From the NCBI RefSeq assembly GCF_000688375.1, contig NZ_JIAF01000004.1, positions 1,860,001-1,924,000 of the forward strand: DNA of 64,000 nucleotides, written 5' to 3'. Positions 36,494 to 45,025 of the stretch are shown piece after piece; positions within the stretch are counted from its first letter, which is position 1, and each line of letters begins with the position of its first letter. The translations under genes and the position numbers were made by a program. The notes under the pieces are model-generated. The model did no database searches and had not been told where the DNA came from. It saw only the letters and a program-made list of their open reading frames with translations. The DNA is from Prevotella sp. HUN102 (GTDB taxonomy: Bacteria > Bacteroidota > Bacteroidia > Bacteroidales > Bacteroidaceae).

Positions 36494-37600
36494 TCATTCT
36501 TCTTCCATCCAACCTTGCGCTTTCAGTTTGAATTCGTTTCCATCACGCGTTATTATGTATTCTCCCAATTTCTCTTCTGTGATGTAACCTATCTGGCGAA
36601 TATTTTCTACATTTTCAATCTTTGCGTGGTCGCCGATTGGAATTGTAAAGAGCAGTTCGTAGTCCTCGCCACCGTTCAGTGCAGCCGTCGTAAGGTTCAT
36701 ATTAAATTCTTCACACGTTGATGCCGTTTGGTAATCGATGGGAATCTTGTCTTCATAGATTCTGCATCCCACATTGCTTTGCTTGCAAATATGCTTCAAA
36801 TCACTTGCCAATCCATCGGAAATATCTATCATTGCCGTCGGTTTAATGCCTGCTTCACGCAATTTTTCGAGAATTTTGCCCGGTGCTTCAGGTTTCAGCT
36901 GTCTGTCAATAAGGTATTCTTTGCCTATGAAGTCGGGGGTAAAGTTTGCTATCGTGTCCCTTTCAACATTCAATGCCTCCAGTTGCGCTTTGTTATTACT
37001 TTCCTGAGCAGCCTTCAGTTTCTTGTTGAACTCTTCAACCTGCTGATAATACACAATTTTCTCACGTTCAAGAATCTGAAGTCCCATATAGGCCGCACCT
37101 AAATCGCCCGATACGCAGATGATGTCGGTAGGTTTTGCACCATTTCTGTAAACCACATCTTCCTTTTGAGCTTCGCCGATACAAGTAATGTTAATCGCAA
37201 GTCCAGTGTATGATGAAGTGGTGTCTCCACCCACAATATCCACTCCCCACTTTGCACAGGCAGTTTTCAGACCAGTATAGAATAGGTCAAGGTCGCTCAC
37301 TTTGATACGCTTTCCCAATGCAATGGAAACTATAAGCTGCTTCGGTTGTCCATTCATTGCAAAGATATTGCTCATAGAAACCATAGCACACTTGTATGCC
37401 AAGTGCTCCATATCTATATAGGTAAGGTCGAATTGTATTCCTTCCATAAAGAGATGTGAGGAAACGAGAACTTCCTTGCCATCATAATGAAGCACGGAAG
37501 CATCGTCGCCGATTCCCTTTACAGTAGAATGGTTTGCCGGAATAATATCTTTTGTAAGGCGATCGATAAGTCCAAATTCGCCCAGTTCTTTTATTTCCAT
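36494..37600 (-). CDS. thiL: Thiamine-monophosphate kinase
   Basis: ThiL phosphorylates thiamine monophosphate to the diphosphate cofactor. The 368-residue protein has GEFGLIDRLTKDI, GIGDDASVL, SSHLFMEGIQFDLTYIDMEHLAYK, IVGGDTTSS, VSGDLGAAYMGLQIL, MIDISDGLASDLKHIC and ALNGGEDYELLFTI. It is longer than E. coli ThiL because of a coiled, charged insertion at about residues 185-215, a common feature in this phylum. It lies about 200 bp downstream of punA on the same strand but likely has its own promoter. Confidence 0.95.
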   Translation of the reverse strand: MEIKELGEFGLIDRLTKDIIPANHSTVKGIGDDASVLHYDGKEVLVSSHLFMEGIQFDLTYIDMEHLAYKCAMVSMSNIFAMNGQPKQLIVSIALGKRIKVSDLDLFYTGLKTACAKWGVDIVGGDTTSSYTGLAINITCIGEAQKEDVVYRNGAKPTDIICVSGDLGAAYMGLQILEREKIVYYQQVEEFNKKLKAAQESNNKAQLEALNVERDTIANFTPDFIGKEYLIDRQLKPEAPGKILEKLREAGIKPTAMIDISDGLASDLKHICKQSNVGCRIYEDKIPIDYQTASTCEEFNMNLTTAALNGGEDYELLFTIPIGDHAKIENVENIRQIGYITEEKLGEYIITRDGNEFKLKAQGWMEEE

Positions 37601-37796
37601 TTTATTTAGAATGTGTTGTGGAAGTTATCCGAATGTGCTATAAAACTTATCAGCACTATTATAGCACCCTATCAGAAAAAATAAAAGGAAGCTAAACACC
37701 TTCAGGCTGAAGTCAATGAACAATACTTGAGTTTCATTTACAGATATTGTCCATCAACTTCTACGCAAGAAGTGAATTTAACTTCCCCAAAAGCGT

Positions 37797-38624
37797 TTAA
37801 GCTCTCTTTATCATTTCACGCATAATCTCCGTCATCAAAGGCTGTGCTCTGTTGGCAGCTTCCTGTACTTCCTCGTGGCTCACTTCCACAGGAACGTCAA
37901 ATCCACCGAGGTCTGTGATGACACTTACACCAAACACCTTAATACCAGAGTGGCGCGCAACGATAACTTCAGGTACGGTACTCATACCAACAGCATCACC
38001 GCCCAACAAACGATACATACGATACTCAGCAGGGGTCTCAAACGTAGGACCTTGAACGCCTACATACACGCCGTGCATCACGCGAATACCTTTTTCTTCG
38101 GCAATGCCGTCAGCTATTTCGATGAGCTTATGGTCGTAAGGCTCGTGCATATCCGGGAATCTTGGGCCTGTTGGGAAATTAGGACCGTGCAATGGATGTT
38201 CGGGGAAGAAATTGATATGGTCGTTGATAATCATCAGATCGCCTATCTTAAATTCCGGATTCATACCTCCTGAAGCATTTGAGACGAAGAGCGTTTCGAT
38301 GCCCAATTCGTGCATAACGCGGATAGGGAACGTAACCTCCTTCATAGAATAGCCTTCATAATAATGAAAGCGACCCTTCATTGCAACGATATCCTTGCCA
38401 CCCAGCTTACCGAAGATAAGACAACCGGCGTGTCCTTCTACGGTAGACACAGGAAAATTAGGAATATCCTTATATGATAATTCGTAACTGTCAGTTATTT
38501 CGGAAGCTAATTGTCCGAGGCCTGTTCCCAGAATTATTGCCGTCTTTGGGCTTGTTGTCATTCTTTGCTTTAGCCAAGATGCTGTTTCTTGAATTTTTTC
38601 GTACATAGGATAATATTTTTTCAT
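37797..38624 (-). CDS. punA: Purine nucleoside phosphorylase
   Basis: This trimeric-type enzyme (PNP I) phosphorolyses inosine and guanosine for purine salvage. The 275-residue protein starts MKKYYPMYEKIQETASWLK and contains IILGTGLGQL, VEGHAGCLIFG, MKGRFHYYEGYSM, VSNASGGMNPEF, HINFFPEHPL, YVGVQGPTFETPAEYRM, GMSTVPEVIVARH and SVITDLGGF. The start overlaps the 3' end of lpxK by 134 bp in another frame, because the N-terminal helix needed by the fold is encoded inside lpxK. It is probably translated from the sppA-lpxK-punA mRNA. Confidence 0.95.
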   Translation of the reverse strand: MKKYYPMYEKIQETASWLKQRMTTSPKTAIILGTGLGQLASEITDSYELSYKDIPNFPVSTVEGHAGCLIFGKLGGKDIVAMKGRFHYYEGYSMKEVTFPIRVMHELGIETLFVSNASGGMNPEFKIGDLMIINDHINFFPEHPLHGPNFPTGPRFPDMHEPYDHKLIEIADGIAEEKGIRVMHGVYVGVQGPTFETPAEYRMYRLLGGDAVGMSTVPEVIVARHSGIKVFGVSVITDLGGFDVPVEVSHEEVQEAANRAQPLMTEIMREMIKRA

Positions 38625-39723
38625 TAAACTTCTCTCCCTTATCAAGCATAAACTTGACTTTTATAGGAAGCGCATAAATATTTTTTCTAACATTTTCGTC
38701 CAATCCCTCCAAGCCTATAAGGCGGGCACGGTCTTTCTCCGTCGTAATGATAATCTTCGGTTCTGCCATTTGGGCAAAGGTGGAATTGATTAACGCCACA
38801 TCGTTCTTCTTGAAAGAATGATGATCGGGGAATGCCAATATCTCCGGAGTTCTGTCGCCTGTATAAGGTTGTAGGTCTACTTCCAGTTGTTTTGGCAATG
38901 CAATACCCGTAAGAAGCAGTATATTTCTGTGCCTAATATCGTTTAGTACTATCTTTTCTTCCATTGCCTCTCCGTCGAATACAGGAATAAGGTCGCAGTA
39001 TTCCAACGTAGTGAAGAACAGTTCCTGAAACGGAAACAGGTTCATCGACTTACTCAGCACCCGATATTCAATGGGAGTCAGCTCTTTCGGGCACTTCGTT
39101 ACGATAACGATGTCTGCACGATTCTTGCCCGAGAGAGGTTCCCGCAACCGCCCTGCCGGCAATAGCTTGTCGTAGATAATCAACCGATGATAGTCCACAA
39201 GCAATATATTAATACCCGGCTTCACGTATCTGTGCTGAAAAGCATCGTCAAGCAGCACCACATCGGTATTCTTTGTTTCCTCATCCTGCGTCAGACGGTC
39301 GATACCTTCACACCGATTCTTATCCACGGCAACGTGTATATTGGGGAATTTATGCTTCATCTGAAATGGTTCATCGCCAATTTCCCGCATCGGAGTATCT
39401 TTTTCAGCCAGAACGTATCCCCTACTCTTACGCTTATAGCCACGTGAAAGCACGGCAACCTGCGTACAGTCCTTGAGCAGATTGATGAGATATTCCACGT
39501 GAGGAGTCTTTCCTGAACCACCCACGGTAATGTTTCCTACAGAAATAACAGGCACATCAAAGCTACGGCTTTTCAGAACTCCAAGCTCGAAAAGCTCATT
39601 TCGCACCCCTACTCCCAAGCCGTATAGCCAGCTTAGGGGTAAAAGTGATTTATTTATTTTGATGAAATCGCCTTCCATTATATTGTTTAAAGTGCCGAAC
39701 AGCCTTATTTTCCATTCGGACAC
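38491..39723 (-). CDS. lpxK: Tetraacyldisaccharide 4'-kinase
   Basis: LpxK phosphorylates the lipid A precursor at the 4' position at the inner membrane. The 410-residue protein has the P-loop VGNITVGGSGKTPHVEYLI (about 60-78), SRGYKRKSRGYVL, VAVDKNRCEG, LLDDAFQHRYV and FPDHHSFKKND. Its last ~45 codons run out of frame over the punA start, an overlap of 134 bp, ending in a basic, probably disordered tail. It follows sppA by 11 bp in one operon. Confidence 0.94.
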   Translation of the reverse strand: MSEWKIRLFGTLNNIMEGDFIKINKSLLPLSWLYGLGVGVRNELFELGVLKSRSFDVPVISVGNITVGGSGKTPHVEYLINLLKDCTQVAVLSRGYKRKSRGYVLAEKDTPMREIGDEPFQMKHKFPNIHVAVDKNRCEGIDRLTQDEETKNTDVVLLDDAFQHRYVKPGINILLVDYHRLIIYDKLLPAGRLREPLSGKNRADIVIVTKCPKELTPIEYRVLSKSMNLFPFQELFFTTLEYCDLIPVFDGEAMEEKIVLNDIRHRNILLLTGIALPKQLEVDLQPYTGDRTPEILAFPDHHSFKKNDVALINSTFAQMAEPKIIITTEKDRARLIGLEGLDENVRKNIYALPIKVKFMLDKGEKFNEKILSYVRKNSRNSILAKAKNDNKPKDGNNSGNRPRTISFRNN

Positions 39724-39734
39724 CGTTATGTTAC

Positions 39735-41504
39735 TTAATTGATATTGGGATAGAACATCATTCTTGCCTGAATAGCGGACTGCTGATTGAGCGTTTTCAG
39801 GAGCGAGAACGGTTCATAATAAAGTCCCAAACCTGCACGAAGCTGCTCGTCCAGATAATTATAGTTCTTCACTTCAGCAAACAACTGCTCTTTCCAATCA
39901 GCCGGAGCTGGATACGTTGCCTTGTGATATGATTCCAGTTTTGCAAGTTTGGCAGCCTTGTCAATAGCTTTATCCAATCCTCCCAACTCATCAACGAGCT
40001 TTATCTTCAAGGCATCTTCGCCCGTATATACGTGTCCCTGTGCCAAGGCTTCAACCTGCTCGTTGGTCATTTTTCTGCCTTCTGCCACTCGACTCTTGAA
40101 GAGTGCATAGCCACGGGCGATATAACGTTCGAGATAACCCATTTCTTCAGCATTGAACGGACGCGTTATCGCACCGAAACTTGCATTCTTATTTGTCTTC
40201 ACCTCATCAAACTTCACGCCAAGTTTCTCAGAGAACAAGCCACTCATATCGGGGAACATACCGAAGATACCGATCGATCCCGTAAGCGTTGTAGGCTCTG
40301 CAACTATCCAACTTGCCGGAGCAGCAATGTAATAGCCACCCGACGCAGCATATCCGCCCATACTGACCACCACAGGCTTCACTTTCTTGAGTTCCATCAC
40401 CTGATGCCAAATCTGTTCTGAAGCATAAGCCGAACCACCACCGGAGTTGATGCGCAACACAACTGCCTTTACATCTTCATCGTTCATCAGTTCCTCAAGA
40501 TCCTTGCACACCGTCTGTGCGTCTATCACGTGTCCCTGTGAGAACATTCCACCTGCCACGCCATCCACGATACCGCCGTAAGCATAGTAAACTGCCACTT
40601 CTTCGCCTTCCTCCTCAGCCTCAATCGTGCTCATATCGGCGAGCGAAACCTGATTGATATGCTTTGAATCTTCCAACTGAAGCAATTTCTTGATTTCCTT
40701 CTTTACCTGATCGGTGTAGATAAGTCCATCAACCAGTTTCATTTTCTTGTATTCTTCCGGCGCAGACAGCGTTATAAGACTGTCGGCATACTGATTGAGC
40801 GCAGCAACGGAAACCTTTCTGTTCTCGCTCACGCCCTTCGTGATGTTCTTCCAAATGCCAGTCAGGTATGCAGTAGTCTGTGCGCGGTCGGCATCGCTCA
40901 TCTTGTCGCCCGTGAACTGCTCGGTGGCACTCTTGTAAGTACCCACCTTTGCCACCTGCACCTTCACACCGAACTTTTCCAAAACATCTTTCAGGAAAAC
41001 CGGCTGTGCTGCCAGACCGTGCCAGTCAATCTGTCCTTGTGGATTCAGATACACCTTGTTGGCAATCGATGCAAGATAATAAGCATTTTGAGTATAGATG
41101 TCTCCATAAGCCACAATCCATTTGCCGCTCTTCTTGAAATCTGCCAACGCATCGTAGGCTGCCTGCAACGAGGCGTGGGAATCGGGCGCAAACGCACCGG
41201 CTTCAAGATAAATACCCTTTATTTTATCGTTGTTCTTTGCTTTCCTTACGCCATCCACAAACTCGTCCAACCCGATACCGCCTGCCACCTGACCGGTAAG
41301 CTCTGCCATAAAGTTGCTTTCCGCCCTTTCGGTCATCGGGCCTGAAAGATTGATTACAAGCACGGAATTGTCTTTAATGTCTGCCGATGGATTGCCGGAA
41401 GCCAACATTCCGAAGACAGCTATGAGACCGAAGACGAACATTATTACTCCAAAGAGAAATATTCCGACAATGGTAGCAAACACGTGTTTTAAAAAATCTT
41501 TCAT
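39735..41504 (-). CDS. sppA: Signal peptide peptidase SppA, 67-kDa type
   Basis: A membrane-bound serine protease that degrades cleaved signal peptides. The 589-residue protein has an N-terminal membrane segment (about 8-34) and two tandem S49 domains, as in E. coli SppA. The N-terminal domain includes YGDIYTQNAYYLASIANKVYLNPQGQIDWHG, where the general-base lysine region is expected. The nucleophile is S358 in LRINSGGGSAYASEQIWH in the second domain, followed by PVVVSMGGYAASGGYYIA. It heads the sppA-lpxK-punA operon, with a -7 box TATCTTTG on the complement of 41597-41604. Confidence 0.94.
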   Translation of the reverse strand: MKDFLKHVFATIVGIFLFGVIMFVFGLIAVFGMLASGNPSADIKDNSVLVINLSGPMTERAESNFMAELTGQVAGGIGLDEFVDGVRKAKNNDKIKGIYLEAGAFAPDSHASLQAAYDALADFKKSGKWIVAYGDIYTQNAYYLASIANKVYLNPQGQIDWHGLAAQPVFLKDVLEKFGVKVQVAKVGTYKSATEQFTGDKMSDADRAQTTAYLTGIWKNITKGVSENRKVSVAALNQYADSLITLSAPEEYKKMKLVDGLIYTDQVKKEIKKLLQLEDSKHINQVSLADMSTIEAEEEGEEVAVYYAYGGIVDGVAGGMFSQGHVIDAQTVCKDLEELMNDEDVKAVVLRINSGGGSAYASEQIWHQVMELKKVKPVVVSMGGYAASGGYYIAAPASWIVAEPTTLTGSIGIFGMFPDMSGLFSEKLGVKFDEVKTNKNASFGAITRPFNAEEMGYLERYIARGYALFKSRVAEGRKMTNEQVEALAQGHVYTGEDALKIKLVDELGGLDKAIDKAAKLAKLESYHKATYPAPADWKEQLFAEVKNYNYLDEQLRAGLGLYYEPFSLLKTLNQQSAIQARMMFYPNIN

Positions 41505-41596
41505 AAAGGTTGTAATTAGTGTTTATTAATATGATGTAAGCGTCTGGTCAAGTAAAGCCATTAGTATTGAATTTACCTTACAAACCTTATTATATG

Positions 41597-41604
41597 CAAA
41601 GATA
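41597..41604 (-). promoter_or_regulatory. -7 promoter box of sppA-lpxK-punA
   Basis: TATCTTTG on the minus strand, 92 bp upstream of the sppA start. Confidence 0.5.
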
Positions 41605-41646
41605 AATATAAATGGGGAGAATCCCAAATTTTTAATAAAATCTTTA

Positions 41647-41654
41647 TACATTTG
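41647..41654 (+). promoter_or_regulatory. -7 promoter box of glycerate kinase gene
   Basis: TACATTTG, 60 bp before the ATG at 41715, divergent from sppA. Confidence 0.55.
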
Positions 41655-41714
41655 CATCCGAAGGAGGGTGTTTCCCTACCCTTTTCCTGAAAAAAGAACA
41701 GAAAAATCTTCATT

Positions 41715-42776
41715 ATGAAAACAATACTTGCGATAGACAGTTTCAAAGGATGCCTCACTTCGATGCAGGCAGAGCTTGCTGCCGAACAGGGAATCATATC
41801 AGCATATCCCGATACAGAAGTAGTGAAAATACCCGTAACGGATGGTGGCGACGGAATGCTCGACGTGTTCTGCTCGCTTTTCGACTGCGAGAGAATCACT
41901 GTCCCCTGCCACGATGCACTGATGAGACGCATTGATGCAAGTTTTGCCGTAAGGAAAGACGGCCTCTGCATTCTTGAAACGGCGCAGGCCTGCGGCATCC
42001 ATCTGCTGCAAACCGACGAGCTGAACCCATTGCGCGCCACAACCTATGGCGTAGGCGAGCTGATGATAGCAGCGATAAAGCACGGATGCAAGGATTTTCT
42101 CGTGGGCTTGGGAGGCTCTGCAACGAGCGACTGCGGCCTTGGAATGCTGAAAGCTTTCAGGAAAGAGTATGGCGAGGACTGGATTCAGCATCCGGCATTG
42201 AACATCAACGTTACGTTGGCATCGGACGTGAAGAATCCTCTCTACGGAACAAACGGAGCAGCAGCCGTCTTTGGCCCGCAGAAAGGAGCCTGCGCAACCG
42301 ATATAGCCTGTCTGGACAGGCGTGCAATGACCTTTGCCAGAATGTCGGCAGCCAAGATGGGATTCGACCAATCCGGCACGGAAGGCGCAGGGGCTGCCGG
42401 TGGTTTGGGCTATGCGTTCTTGCAGTTCCTCAATGCAAGGATGGAATCGGGAGCCGATATTCTGTTGCGCGAAGCTCGGTTCAGGCAACTGCTGCACGAT
42501 GCTGATTGCGTAATTACCGGCGAGGGAAGTGCCGACAAGCAAACCCTGATGGGCAAGATTCCCCAAAAAGTGTTGGAGACAGCGCATCAGGAGAGGGTTC
42601 CCGTTCATTTGATTGCGGGGAAAATATCCGAAGCCGACGCACTTTTAAATGCCGGATTTGCATCGACAACGTGCATCAATGCACCCGACTTACCATTGGA
42701 AGAAGCCCTGAACGCCGATGTTGCAGCAAAAAACATAGCCTCAACCGTGCAGAAAATCATTGCCGATTGCCAATAG
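41715..42776 (+). CDS. Glycerate kinase (GarK/GlxK type)
   Basis: A 353-residue glycerate kinase I family protein that phosphorylates D-glycerate. Family signatures are LAIDSFKGCLTSMQAELAAEQGI (about 4-26), KIPVTDGGDGMLDVF, FLVGLGGSATSDCGLGMLKAF, SDVKNPLYGTNGAAAVFGPQKGA, AGAAGGLGYAFLQFL and VITGEGSADKQTLMGKIPQKVLE. It produces 2-phosphoglycerate, the position typical for this class; substrate position is taken from the family. It is monocistronic and divergent from sppA. Confidence 0.93.
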   Translation: MKTILAIDSFKGCLTSMQAELAAEQGIISAYPDTEVVKIPVTDGGDGMLDVFCSLFDCERITVPCHDALMRRIDASFAVRKDGLCILETAQACGIHLLQTDELNPLRATTYGVGELMIAAIKHGCKDFLVGLGGSATSDCGLGMLKAFRKEYGEDWIQHPALNINVTLASDVKNPLYGTNGAAAVFGPQKGACATDIACLDRRAMTFARMSAAKMGFDQSGTEGAGAAGGLGYAFLQFLNARMESGADILLREARFRQLLHDADCVITGEGSADKQTLMGKIPQKVLETAHQERVPVHLIAGKISEADALLNAGFASTTCINAPDLPLEEALNADVAAKNIASTVQKIIADCQ

Positions 42777-42965
42777 ACTGCTTTCCTTGTCAGAAAACCT
42801 TATTGGGACAAAAAGAAACAGACGGAAACAAGGCAGCAGTAATCCTGTCAAGAGGAATCCATATAATATAATGTGTAAAAATGCAGATAGCCTTTTTCGG
42901 GCAACAAGCCCTACTAAAGACTATCTGCTAAACCTGTATTCAGCGTTCGGGCCTAAAGAGAGGAC

Positions 42966-43124
42966 TAAACCCAAATCGGTCATTAGAAAAATCCGCTTTC
43001 TTTTTGCAACGGAACCAGTAACATATGCACGCCATAGTTAGTATCGACACTGTGTTTTATACGATTCTGTTGGAATCCTATGACATTTTGCTATCATAAA
43101 TCTCTAATGACCGATTTGGGTTTA
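42966..43124. repeat. 159-bp element with 22-bp perfect terminal inverted repeats
   Basis: The arms 42966-42987 (starting TAAACCCAAATCGGTCATTA) and 43103-43124 are perfect reverse complements, 115 bp apart, in the gap between convergent genes. The sequence AGAGGACTAAA occurs just before the left arm and again at about 43149-43159. No ORF lies inside. A MITE-like non-autonomous element or a long terminator hairpin are both possible. Confidence 0.6.
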
Positions 43125-43154
43125 AGCCTTTCCCTCCTTCTTATAAACAGAGGA

Positions 43155-45005
43155 CTAAAGGGCAAGACGCAACCCAATGTTGCTGTTACGGTAAGAGGGC
43201 GTGAAGTCATTACGGTACGAAACACGGCAATTGACTGCACGGTAGTTCCAGCTCCCACCACGACACGCGCGGGAAGAACCCCCTGCAGGTCCCACAGGAT
43301 TGGTCTGTGCTTCGGCAGTATAGTCGCCATACCAGTCCTGACACCATTCAAGCACGTTGCCACTCATATCGTAAAGCCCAAGCTCATTCGGAGCAAGCTG
43401 CCCCACCTCGTGCGCCTTAGATTCAGAATTCTGATAATACCACGCCACCTTGTCTATCTTCACGCTGCCCGCATACTTGTTGTGATAGGTCTTTCGCCCA
43501 CCACGTGCGGCATATTCCCACTCGGCTTCGGTGGGCATACGGAACTTCATACCGGTCTTGGCATTCAGCGTCTTGATGAAAGCCTGACAGTCTTCCCACG
43601 AAACATACTCCAATGGCAGCTTCGCTCCCTTGAAATAGCTCGGGTTCTCGCCCATCACTTCTTCCCACAATTCCTGCGTTACCTCGTATTTGCAGAGATA
43701 GAAAGAGGAGAGCGTAACGGAATGCACCGGCTTTTCACTAGGATAAGCCTCTATCTCCTGTTCGGATGTTGCGCCCATATCGAACGTACCCCCTGCAACA
43801 TACACCATATCGGCGATGAGTTGGTCGAAGATGGCATTGCCGGTGTGTCCCTGCAATGGATTGTCCTCGTCGTCGGATGCCGACACCTTTACCGTCAGCG
43901 CAGCCTTTTCGCGGCTCTTGGTGTCGGTTACGGTAATGGTGGCATTGCCTGCCTTCAGTGCCTTCACGTGCAGACTATGCCCCGACAGGGCGGCCGTTGC
44001 CACTACCCTATTGCTGCTTTCCACGGCATAGGCACCACTTCCTCCTACCACTTCCACCACAGCTTCCTCCGTGGGTTTCAGCTCCACGGAACTCTGCGAG
44101 AGCGAGAGTTTCTCCTCGTTGATTTCTTCCTTTCCGAAAGCAAGCTGTTTGCCGTTCCACGTGGCGTAGAGATGATAGGCCTTCCCACTCTCTATCGCAA
44201 CGTTTGAACTCTTGGTATTCGCACTCTCCACAGCCTTTCCGTCAATCGTGGCAAGGAGTGTAGCTCCCTCGATTTTCCTACCCGTAGGAACATACCACGA
44301 TACAATGGAGGCAGAGCCTCCGGCAGGGACGCTTACAGCCGTGCTTGCGGTCGTTTGTGGATGAGAAACGTCTATCTCTACCCCATCCATAAGTTTTACA
44401 GTTGATGATGCAGACGTCCAACCTGATGCAGTACGATACCCACGAAGAGCTGCTGAAATAGTCTTTTGGCTCTTATTGATAAAGTGTGTCAGTTCGTAAG
44501 CACCCAAATGCTTGAACTTCACGTTTAAACTCTTTGGACCGCCTGAAGCCGTGAACCACACAGGAGCCTGCAAGGCATCCAGTTTTTTCCGCACAAGGCT
44601 GCCGGCAAGGATTATTTTGTCCTTCTCCAACTTAGCTTTGCACCCACAGAAGCCATAGAGTGTATAGGGTTTCTCTGTATCTATCTCCTTTGGCAATGTC
44701 AACTTCAAGACACACCTCTTTCCATCATTAGAAACAGACGAAACCGGAGAATCCTCCAAAACATATATTTTCTTATTCTGTTTTATGAAGAGCTGCACAA
44801 TGTCATCTTTGTGCCACTTGGAAACAAGGGACATTGTTCCCTGTTTCTCTGCCAACGAAACGCGTGTAGTCCTCATATCGGAATCATCTTCCGGCATATA
44901 GGCAGACAGAAATACTTGCGTGCTTTCCACTTTTGTTTCTTCATCGGTTGCACAGCCAATCAGAAGAAAAACAAATATTGACAATAAAAAATTTATATTT
45001 TTCAT
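43155..45005 (-). CDS. Lipoprotein with fimbrillin-like, Ig-like and SUMF1/FGE-sulfatase domains
   Basis: A 616-residue lipoprotein starting MKNINFLLSIFVFLLIGC (lipid-modified Cys about 18). Residues 30-290 resemble fimbrillin-like (Mfa-type) domains, residues 295-385 a bacterial Ig-like domain (Big_2: LSLSQSSVELKPTEEAVVEV...AGNATITVTD), and residues 400-616 an FGE-sulfatase/SUMF1 fold (MVYVAGGTFDMGA, LCKYEVTQELWEEVMG, RMPTEAEWEYAARGG, GLYDMSGNVLEWCQDWYG, NIGLRLAL). In GGSWNYRAVNC the first catalytic Cys of true formylglycine enzymes appears as Tyr, so sulfatase activation is unlikely; binding is more plausible. It is the last gene of the three-gene operon starting at 46954. Confidence 0.8.
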   Translation of the reverse strand: MKNINFLLSIFVFLLIGCATDEETKVESTQVFLSAYMPEDDSDMRTTRVSLAEKQGTMSLVSKWHKDDIVQLFIKQNKKIYVLEDSPVSSVSNDGKRCVLKLTLPKEIDTEKPYTLYGFCGCKAKLEKDKIILAGSLVRKKLDALQAPVWFTASGGPKSLNVKFKHLGAYELTHFINKSQKTISAALRGYRTASGWTSASSTVKLMDGVEIDVSHPQTTASTAVSVPAGGSASIVSWYVPTGRKIEGATLLATIDGKAVESANTKSSNVAIESGKAYHLYATWNGKQLAFGKEEINEEKLSLSQSSVELKPTEEAVVEVVGGSGAYAVESSNRVVATAALSGHSLHVKALKAGNATITVTDTKSREKAALTVKVSASDDEDNPLQGHTGNAIFDQLIADMVYVAGGTFDMGATSEQEIEAYPSEKPVHSVTLSSFYLCKYEVTQELWEEVMGENPSYFKGAKLPLEYVSWEDCQAFIKTLNAKTGMKFRMPTEAEWEYAARGGRKTYHNKYAGSVKIDKVAWYYQNSESKAHEVGQLAPNELGLYDMSGNVLEWCQDWYGDYTAEAQTNPVGPAGGSSRACRGGSWNYRAVNCRVSYRNDFTPSYRNSNIGLRLAL

Positions 45006-45025
45006 TTTATTCATAAGTCTATCAT

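Noticed and set aside
43080..44207. 375-residue plus-strand ORF
   Set aside because: It is antisense to the SUMF1/fimbrillin gene, which has clear domains; the ORF has none.
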